Shown here piece by piece: positions 9,101 to 13,393 of a stretch of DNA of 13,393 nt. The stretch comes from Lachnospiraceae bacterium (GTDB lineage Bacteria; Bacillota; Clostridia; Lachnospirales; Lachnospiraceae): contig DOVL01000271.1 in NCBI GenBank assembly GCA_003520105.1, positions 20,737 through 34,129 on the forward strand, given 5' to 3'. The notes beneath the pieces were generated by a model. That model did no database searches and was not told the origin of the DNA. It worked only from the letters and a program-made list of their open reading frames with translations. Both the position numbers and the translations under genes were made by a program. Numbering within the stretch: position 1 is the stretch's first letter; each line of letters opens with the position of its first letter.

Positions 9101-9571
9101 CTCACCGAGATGACCGCGATGCCAAGATCCAAGGATGAAATAAAGGAGCTTCATTCTCTCGCAGCCGATATTCTTGTAGCCAAGATAGTTGTTGCCAAGT
9201 CTTCTCCGGGCTACAAAACCTTCAAGGAGATGGGTAACGAAGCCTTCAAGAAGGAGGTTCTGAAGAACAAGGAATTCAAAGCTCTGATAACAACTTATAT
9301 CAGAGACCAGAATATGACGCCTGAAAAGTTTGCAATAGAGCTTTCCGGCGACGGCGCCTTAGGCAGACTGAGAAGCTTCACCGCAAATATGAAAAGGTCA
9401 GAAGATCTTGCAGCTGAAAAAGCCGCCGATAAGGAAGCAAAGGCAGGCTTTGATACAATGGCCCGACAAGTGAAGATGGCAAGCAGAGAACAAAAGTTTA
9501 AGCAGCAGAAGCAGGCCGATAAGGAAGCTAAAAAGAAAGCTCGGGAAGGAAAAGGAATGGGTAAGAAATAA
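6101..9571 (+). CDS. Large charged cytoplasmic protein of unknown function
   Basis: I do not recognise this 1156-residue protein. The start MKEVDEDDKFYDRGEYVTDF is set by GGAGG six bases upstream; the frame is open further up to 5963, but that part runs through the structured element. There is no signal peptide or membrane segment. It is rich in Lys, Glu and Asp and appears mostly helical. A GWS..D...L...H motif occurs twice (residues 308-321 and 723-736), each followed by similar spacing to an EERxxxx helix, so the protein may contain two related halves. Around residue 942 lies a basic SSRGGKARLSGARK stretch. The last 50 or so residues are a low-complexity Lys/Ala/Glu/Gln tail ending GKGMGKK. 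It is the only plus-strand gene in the window, lies between two serpin paralogues, and ends in a strong terminator. Codon use looks like that of its neighbours by eye. No catalytic motif was identified. Confidence 0.85.
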   Translation: MKEVDEDDKFYDRGEYVTDFIQNYKPVQRVNTNDTPPVQFYTTSIKGLMSVSDVFPDFSKEIEDLSIEMMSIEAEMGFKKKTRLYLPNDEGRDSHIFITDDPEVKNGINAFREKYNDFINRISAAYTDPNSVQYRLINVIKKNSELLDDPAHLDKISGFPEYYKALKCSMMDMPDSNFAAEINENDNPVYESDSARYQKFMDKHVFLDQIEDKQNFFINEYLPYAEKRKNGTLESKDAADYNSAYLTHLIKQKEYFEAIMSYSKNDPDIAANKMCNNPAQFEGDWQGSRYGKMTLDKINRNIDAMGRGWSAADINFLDELHLIQLKLADMAENSNQGFTAEEQKAAKRLQSKMKKPYNNILKKNISSPEERMELITGIEESLKDYIALDTSYKARTFTGDLNINGPHSLTWLLDESKGRKVYRSEIGKNHQLESELHSTMYSDLSTNHTYIITALNDSLSEKFKNAPETKAVMDRDGAEEYGPDDEIPNLADEAFEMRHKFNHTAYIHMGLETYIDIVRDPEALERYKNQVNKMADTMDRFIAEDIPDDEIGQKMKEFFHYNSTEKVRRAAKGYSESYMDYKSPFLGAAMSFRGLIDPTLENDHFRNNLIKWGAKFPIVDVAIEHGKLSDTFVDYFEEKKKAGGTLSPKREEFYRQKIYDQTVLLGALYSKVCVTAESKEFNDAMRTDKFMMEDIFHIHPLAPRGSRAMLSGVEAYKAGLENGWSLEDLPTLTAFHMLMTELERDAKYIPATTLDKLKKIDPPTFDTEERKNTFFKIKTLYNEIANTPLTSEKQRNEFMRKMSDTVREGIANGGLKKDGKYPISTASYFLQTENQTMDRTIAVVTGKEPAAYKPIKCGPERKVESILCDLNTRRTDLWFGSENAEHKNLREAVEDMQKFMKDNPNTGVTKEEILSYSEKYLSKLDAVQRYSKIYQEKRKGASSRGGKARLSGARKVFDFAEFEKDNLLDRIKATTDLKFKDIDELRNSVAINKKLDAVTKLTEMTAMPRSKDEIKELHSLAADILVAKIVVAKSSPGYKTFKEMGNEAFKKEVLKNKEFKALITTYIRDQNMTPEKFAIELSGDGALGRLRSFTANMKRSEDLAAEKAADKEAKAGFDTMARQVKMASREQKFKQQKQADKEAKKKAREGKGMGKK

Positions 9572-9582
9572 TACTACATAGG

Positions 9583-9636
9583 AAAACACGCCTCAAAAAT
9601 GTCGACAAAAATACATCTTTGAGGCGTGTTTTTTTT
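9583..9636 (+). terminator. Strong intrinsic terminator of the large gene
   Basis: AAAACACGCCTCAAA (9583-9597) pairs with TTTGAGGCGTGTTTT (9618-9632), a 15-bp stem including the A-T end, followed by a run of T to 9636. The loop can add a short ATGT/ACAT stem. It lies 11 bases after the stop. Because the second serpin converges on it, it may also work weakly on the minus strand, where only four T follow. Confidence 0.93.
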
Positions 9637-9677
9637 GCAGGGATCATGATCTTCAGACCATGAAATTATTTTGAATA

Positions 9678-11048
9678 TTATTCTATACTATTTACGCTTC
9701 CGAGGAAAACAGGAAGTCCGGTCGTATTATCTACGATAGCATAAACGAAAGGTCTGTCGAGAGTGATATAGATCTTCTCAGGCTCTTCCATTGCCATAGC
9801 TTCACCGCACATGATAACTGCTGTTACAGCTGCAGCCTTGGTACCGTTTCTGTCAAGCTCGATATGTGTCTTATGAATAACATCACCTATCCAGAGATTC
9901 ATAAGGTTCGGATCACACATCCCGGAGAAATCAGCATCCTTTTCAAAGGCGCCGGCCATTCCGAGCTCTTTAAGAACCTCTTTAAGGCTTGTACTATAGT
10001 CATATTTAAACTCCGGAAGCCTTGTGATGAGATCAGGCTCATAATCCTTAGCTCTCATTGCCGCAAGGAAATCCTCTCCTGTTATTCCTGCAAGATACTC
10101 ATCAACGCTCATTCCTTCAGGCGGCAGGAGGGCTACGAAGGAATACTGTCCTCCTTCATAACTCTTGGAGAAACCGAGACCGCCGTTCAACTTGATCAGA
10201 CCATTCATGGTCTCGCAAAGCATTGTTACCTTCTGTTCTTTGCCTTCGCTGTTTGTGAAGGTGCAATCCTCCGCAATCTGACCTTCCTCATACTGCTCAG
10301 CCCACTGAGCTTCGAAGGAAAGTGCATTTATCAGATACATCATATGGTCTTCACTGATCTCATCAAAAAGCTTATCGATCATACCATCTGTATTATCATT
10401 AACCCAGTTATTGATATCATTTACAGTCTGTTCATCAAAGTCAGCAAGAAATACATTTGCATCATAATAATCAACATTTGTCTGAATGAAATCCTTATTG
10501 ATCTGAAGCTGTGGGGTATTTCTGATCCAGATAGAATTTGCCGCTGCAAACTTCACTCCGGTAAGTGAAGAAAGCATATTGTTGTAGCCTGAAAGAGCCT
10601 TGTTGTACTCTTCCAGAGTCATTCCTGCGCCCAGGATTCCGAGCATCTCTTCAAGTGTTGCACCCTTCGCACCGTTCTGTGTCATAGCAAGAGCTGTGAT
10701 GATGGAATCCGGCGAGATCATGACATTCTTTCCGCCTTCTTTGCCGCTGAGTGCCTTCATCAGTTTAAATGCAAGATTTGCCGTTGCTTTCTTAAACGCT
10801 TCCTCTTCTGCTTCCGTAGATGCAGGAATATCGTTCTTCTTTAAGTCGTTTCCAAGCTTAACGGATTGTCCCTGCTTTGCAGAGAGTGTATCGCCGTTTT
10901 GCTGATATGTAAGGGTGATGCCGTTACCGGTGCTTCCCTCTTCCTTTTTGCTGCTTCCCTTACCGCAGCCTGCAAGGCAGAAGATCATCACTGCCATAAG
11001 TGCGATGACTCTCTTAAGTCCGCCCTTTCTTTTAAAATTATACTTCAT
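9678..11048 (-). CDS. Serpin family protease inhibitor, lipoprotein (second paralogue)
   Basis: A 456-residue serpin. The start at 11048 is chosen because GGAGG (11063-11059) lies ten bases upstream and the product then begins with a proper lipoprotein signal, MKYNFKRKGGLKRVIALMAV, with lipobox LAGC (Cys28). A longer open frame to 11189 crosses the upstream terminator and is unlikely. Serpin motifs are NVMISPDSIITALAM, ANSIWIRN, INALSFEAQW and the terminal DRPFVYAI...LPVFLGSV. In a 75-residue stretch aligned by eye with the first serpin about two thirds of positions are identical. The hinge GTKAAAVT (from Gly402) is identical, but the bait loop after it is different; counting from the hinge puts P1-P1' at Glu416-Ala417, with Met418 and Met420 as alternatives if the loop is longer. 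It lies directly downstream of a sigma/anti-sigma pair on the same strand. Confidence 0.93.
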   Translation of the reverse strand: MKYNFKRKGGLKRVIALMAVMIFCLAGCGKGSSKKEEGSTGNGITLTYQQNGDTLSAKQGQSVKLGNDLKKNDIPASTEAEEEAFKKATANLAFKLMKALSGKEGGKNVMISPDSIITALAMTQNGAKGATLEEMLGILGAGMTLEEYNKALSGYNNMLSSLTGVKFAAANSIWIRNTPQLQINKDFIQTNVDYYDANVFLADFDEQTVNDINNWVNDNTDGMIDKLFDEISEDHMMYLINALSFEAQWAEQYEEGQIAEDCTFTNSEGKEQKVTMLCETMNGLIKLNGGLGFSKSYEGGQYSFVALLPPEGMSVDEYLAGITGEDFLAAMRAKDYEPDLITRLPEFKYDYSTSLKEVLKELGMAGAFEKDADFSGMCDPNLMNLWIGDVIHKTHIELDRNGTKAAAVTAVIMCGEAMAMEEPEKIYITLDRPFVYAIVDNTTGLPVFLGSVNSIE

Positions 11049-11130
11049 AATACTTATTCCTCCTTTGATCACACCCATATTTCCGCATCTGTCTATCTTC
11101 CCCCTGTAGATGCAGTCCGGGGCTGCCGTT

Positions 11131-11166
11131 AAAAGATCAAGGGGATCATGGTTCTTCACGATCCCC
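11131..11166 (-). terminator. Intrinsic terminator after the sigma/anti-sigma operon
   Basis: On the minus strand a 10-bp stem (11166-11157 with 11150-11141, GGGGATCGTG/CATGATCCCC, one G-U pair) with a six-base loop is followed by TTGATCTTTT. The U-run is interrupted, so termination may be partial and some transcripts could continue into the second serpin, which has no obvious promoter of its own in the remaining 80 bases. Confidence 0.65.
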
Positions 11167-11198
11167 CTGCTGTCATTAATACCTGTCATACCATGACT

Positions 11199-12071
11199 TT
11201 ATTCATATTCATAAATAATAATTGCTCGTGACGATTCGTTGCCATCAACGAAATCACCTTTCAGAGTTACACTGATCCTGCCGCCATTACTTATGGTCCA
11301 AAAATCATCCTGACCGAAGATGTCAGCGTTAAATATCTCGTATTTTGAATCTGTCAGAGTTTCGAAGATTATCTTGCCATCTTCCAGATAAACATAGCCC
11401 TCACTGGATATCTGATATTTCTCCTGGCGAGAATATGATGAACCCTGTGTGGTACTCTCTGTACCGTATGATGCATTCTCATCGCTCTGAGTTGCCTCTT
11501 CCTTGACACTATCGTCTCCGAATTCTGCGCCACCGGCATTATCCGGTATTTTTAGGTCTATTCTATCCTGATCGGCATTCAGCATATTTCCTGCTAAGCT
11601 GTCTGTTTCCTCGTTCTCAATGGTAAAGCTGACCGCTTTTCTGTCTCTGGAATCTGATTTACTGCTCTTCTTACTGTTTCTTGTTCCTCCAAACATCGTA
11701 GCAGGGATAAGTACTATCAGAACAGCGGCCGCTGCTCCGATCACTGCGAACCACGCTTTCTTCTTTCTCTTTCTGTCGGCGAGACTGATAACCTTTTCAT
11801 CTGAACGGCTGCCTTTCTCATCATCACCGCTCACAATGCTTTTTTTCTGTTCAGATTCGGCCGCAGACTTTTCCGCGTTCACGCCTGCCTCAATCCTGCT
11901 CCAGATATCCGGAACCTCAGCGTCAAGAGTTGCAAGATACATCTCTTCAACTGCTCTTATTTCATCTTCAGTCGGTTCATGAGAAGTGTCCATAACCGGC
12001 ACAGAAGGATCCGGAACACCGGCTGGATCAGCAAAAATATTCAGTTTTCCGTCCTTCATCTCATTTTTCAT
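11199..12071 (-). CDS. Single-pass membrane protein, probable anti-sigma factor
   Basis: A 290-residue protein with an N-terminal cytoplasmic part, one membrane segment (about 106-128, in WFAVIGAAAAVLIVLIPATMF) preceded by a RKRKKK stretch, and an extracytoplasmic part of about 160 residues. The helix YLATLDAEVPDIWSRIEAGV (about 46-64) resembles the helical motif common in Clostridia proteins encoded after ECF sigma genes, though no zinc-binding HxxxCxxC motif is present. The outer part has a Ser/Asp/Glu-rich low-complexity stretch and a short C-terminal beta-rich domain (about 240-290). Its ATG overlaps the sigma stop by four bases (ATGA). Role and partner follow from topology and gene order; sequence similarity alone would not prove them. 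Confidence 0.75.
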   Translation of the reverse strand: MKNEMKDGKLNIFADPAGVPDPSVPVMDTSHEPTEDEIRAVEEMYLATLDAEVPDIWSRIEAGVNAEKSAAESEQKKSIVSGDDEKGSRSDEKVISLADRKRKKKAWFAVIGAAAAVLIVLIPATMFGGTRNSKKSSKSDSRDRKAVSFTIENEETDSLAGNMLNADQDRIDLKIPDNAGGAEFGDDSVKEEATQSDENASYGTESTTQGSSYSRQEKYQISSEGYVYLEDGKIIFETLTDSKYEIFNADIFGQDDFWTISNGGRISVTLKGDFVDGNESSRAIIIYEYE

Positions 12072-12664
12072 TTTAAATACCGCCTCATCTTCTTAATTGC
12101 TTCATTATAGTGCCATGAAACCGTTCCCTGCGGGATCTGCAGGTACTCTGAGATTTCTTTAAAAGTCATTCCGCCTGAAAGCTTCAGGTCGATTATTTCT
12201 TTCTCCTTCTCTGTAAGGAGCTTCAGCGCTGTTTCGATCGTAAAGCTGTTCAGCGCCTTCTCTTCTACATTTTCCTTATCTGCTATTCTCTCCCCAAAGC
12301 TTGCTCCGGCATCACCCTGAGTACTGTCTGAGGAATGTCCGCCTGCCTGCGAAGAACCGGCTCCGACAGGTGCATCAAAGGAAACTACTTCATGTGAATT
12401 CTTGCGGAGGTAATCAATACACATATTTTTCGCTATGGTTACCATCCACGTTTTATGGTGCCCTCTACCATCAAATGTTGCAGCAGACTTCATAAGCCTT
12501 ATGAAAAAGTCCGAGGAAACATCCTCCGCGGCCTCCTTCTGGTGGAGAACATTCAGGCATACAGAGTAGATAAGCTTCATGTAAGCTTCGTAGATCTCTC
12601 TGAGCGCCTCAGTGTTTCCGGCAGCCAGCTGCTTCATAAGAGTATTAAATTGTTCTTCCGACAC
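12068..12664 (-). CDS. ECF-type RNA polymerase sigma factor
   Basis: A 198-residue sigma-70 family factor of the extracytoplasmic-function type: region 2 at about 10-88 (AAEDVSSDFFIRLMKSAATF, KTWMVTIAKNMCIDYLRK) and region 4 at about 140-196 (LTEKEKEIIDLKLSGGMTFKEISEYLQIPQGT split over the helix-turn-helix). Regions are joined by a long Ser/Gly-rich linker (about 95-130). The start is GTG (12664), seven bases after a strong GGAGG (12676-12672). The next gene, the probable anti-sigma factor, overlaps it by four bases. I could not find a convincing ECF-type autoregulatory promoter in the upstream gap, so self-activation is not shown. Its regulon is unknown; the second serpin downstream is a candidate. 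Confidence 0.93.
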   Translation of the reverse strand: MSEEQFNTLMKQLAAGNTEALREIYEAYMKLIYSVCLNVLHQKEAAEDVSSDFFIRLMKSAATFDGRGHHKTWMVTIAKNMCIDYLRKNSHEVVSFDAPVGAGSSQAGGHSSDSTQGDAGASFGERIADKENVEEKALNSFTIETALKLLTEKEKEIIDLKLSGGMTFKEISEYLQIPQGTVSWHYNEAIKKMRRYLK

Positions 12665-12746
12665 CCGGCCACCTCCTTATCTATATATACGAAACATGTT
12701 TTGCGATTTATGGGTTACTTTTTAAATATTTTTTGTCCAGATCGCG

Positions 12747-12813
12747 TCATGCAAACATAAGGGCTGCTTATCAGGCTCGACCAGCGATTACGCTGGGTTC
12801 AGCGATTGCATGA
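12747..12813. repeat. Inverted repeat enclosing two small hairpins
   Basis: TCATGCAA (12747-12754) and TTGCATGA (12806-12813) form a perfect 8-bp closing stem around ATAAG/CTTAT (12757-12761, 12767-12771) and CCAGCG ATTA CGCTGG (12781-12796). CAGCGATT is repeated at 12782-12789 and 12800-12807. It begins right after the citrate synthase stop, so it may help terminate that transcript, but there is no U-tract next to it. All stems are perfect, so the strand cannot be inferred. Confidence 0.45.
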
Positions 12814-12815
12814 CA

Positions 12816-13393
12816 TCAGTCTCTCTCAGAAAGCGATACATACTCCGACTCATTTGCAACAGACATATAAGCCGGTCTGATGATCTTATTGGTACAGATC
12901 AGCTCTTCTATCCTGTGAGCGCTCCAGCCCGGAACTCTTCCTATAGCGAAGAGCGGTGTGATGAACTCATCAGGAATACCAAGCATATTGTATACAAATC
13001 CGCTGTAGAAATCAATATTTGCGCAGACCGGCTTGTACATCTTTCTCTCTTCCTTCATGAGCTCCGGTGCTATACGTGCAACCTTCTCATAAAGTTCGAA
13101 CTCTTCCATACGGTTCTTCACTTCTGCGAGCTGAACGGTATATTTTCTGAGTATCTCGGCTCTCGGATCAGACTTGGTATAAACCGCATGTCCGATACCA
13201 TAGATAAGTCCCGACTTGTCGAACGCTTCTTTTCTGAGTATTTTCAGAAGGTATTCTGTTATCTCATCTTCGTTTGACCAGTCCTTAACATTCTTCTTGA
13301 TCTCATCAAACATCATCTTAACCTTGATATTTGCGCCGCCGTGCTTAGGCCCCTTGAGAGAACAGAGTGAAGCAGCAACCGAAGAATATGTAT
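12816..13393 (-). CDS. Citrate synthase, C-terminal part (N-terminus beyond window)
   Basis: Citrate synthase (EC 2.3.3.x) condenses acetyl-CoA with oxaloacetate, the entry to citrate and, in fermentative Clostridia, mainly to the glutamate branch. The last 192 residues are present. Family motifs are LKGPKHGGAN (His codon at 13341-13343), IYGIGHAVYTKSDPRA (His codon at 13188-13190), and NIDFYSGFVYNMLGIP (Asp codon at 13011-13013), matching the two catalytic His and the Asp of the family. The conserved GRVPGWSAHRIEEL follows, then a short tail and a TGA stop. The usual family frame is intact throughout. A 2-methylcitrate synthase activity cannot be ruled out from this part. Confidence 0.94.
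   Translation of the reverse strand, partial: TYSSVAASLCSLKGPKHGGANIKVKMMFDEIKKNVKDWSNEDEITEYLLKILRKEAFDKSGLIYGIGHAVYTKSDPRAEILRKYTVQLAEVKNRMEEFELYEKVARIAPELMKEERKMYKPVCANIDFYSGFVYNMLGIPDEFITPLFAIGRVPGWSAHRIEELICTNKIIRPAYMSVANESEYVSLSERD

Noticed and set aside
11049..11189. N-terminal extension of the second serpin
   Set aside because: It would read through a terminator hairpin and place the lipoprotein signal internally; the ATG at 11048 has a strong ribosome site.
12665..12760. ECF-type autoregulatory promoter before the sigma gene (GTAACCC and CGTATA)
   Set aside because: The spacing between the two pieces is about 20-22 bases, several too many for a usual ECF promoter.
12747..12813. Possible tRNA-like fold
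   Set aside because: Length is near that of a tRNA, but no T-loop GTTCRANNC pattern, anticodon arm or CCA-side acceptor could be made on either strand.

Overview
The window looks like chromosome from a low- to mid-GC, anaerobic, Clostridia-type Firmicute, probably a gut or rumen member of the Lachnospiraceae/Oscillospiraceae. The evidence is strong GGAGG ribosome-binding sites before nearly every gene, a YerC/TrpR-family regulator, an ABC-F/CNNM pair, a Clostridia-style citrate synthase and two lipoprotein serpins of the kind found in gut Clostridia. The genus is inferred, not proven. No tRNA, rRNA, CRISPR array, transposase or phage gene was seen.

Layout. Positions 1-2306 (minus strand) hold the N-terminal part of an ABC-F ATPase preceded by a CNNM/CorC-type membrane protein. 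Positions 2414-4170 (minus) hold a cytoplasmic GH13 alpha-amylase whose stop codon overlaps the start of a YerC-like regulator (TAATG); a well-formed promoter and a 13-bp inverted repeat lie in front of the amylase. Positions 4286-11048 are the accessory part. Two paralogous serpin lipoproteins (both minus) flank a plus-strand gene for a 1156-residue protein I do not recognise, which ends in a strong intrinsic terminator. Positions 11199-12664 (minus) hold an ECF sigma factor and an overlapping single-pass membrane protein that is probably its anti-sigma factor. Positions 12816-13393 (minus) hold the C-terminal part of citrate synthase.

How they may work together. The two serpins should be anchored outside the cytoplasmic membrane and block proteases. 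They share their body and hinge but differ in the bait loop, so they probably face different proteases. The sigma/anti-sigma pair lies directly upstream of the second serpin in the same direction, which suggests, without proving it, envelope-stress control of protease defence. The large cytoplasmic protein between the serpins has no assigned role.

The most unusual signal is not a protein. Between the first serpin and the large gene (about 5767-5977) lies a compact structured element: a closing stem around three hairpins, a partly duplicated copy of its closing arm followed by a U-tract, and a further palindrome. Every imperfect pair in the long stem becomes G-U only when read on the minus strand, and one hairpin then contains tandem G-A mismatches. 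This points to an RNA on the minus strand, either a 5' leader/attenuator of the first serpin, a small RNA, or a dispersed structured repeat.
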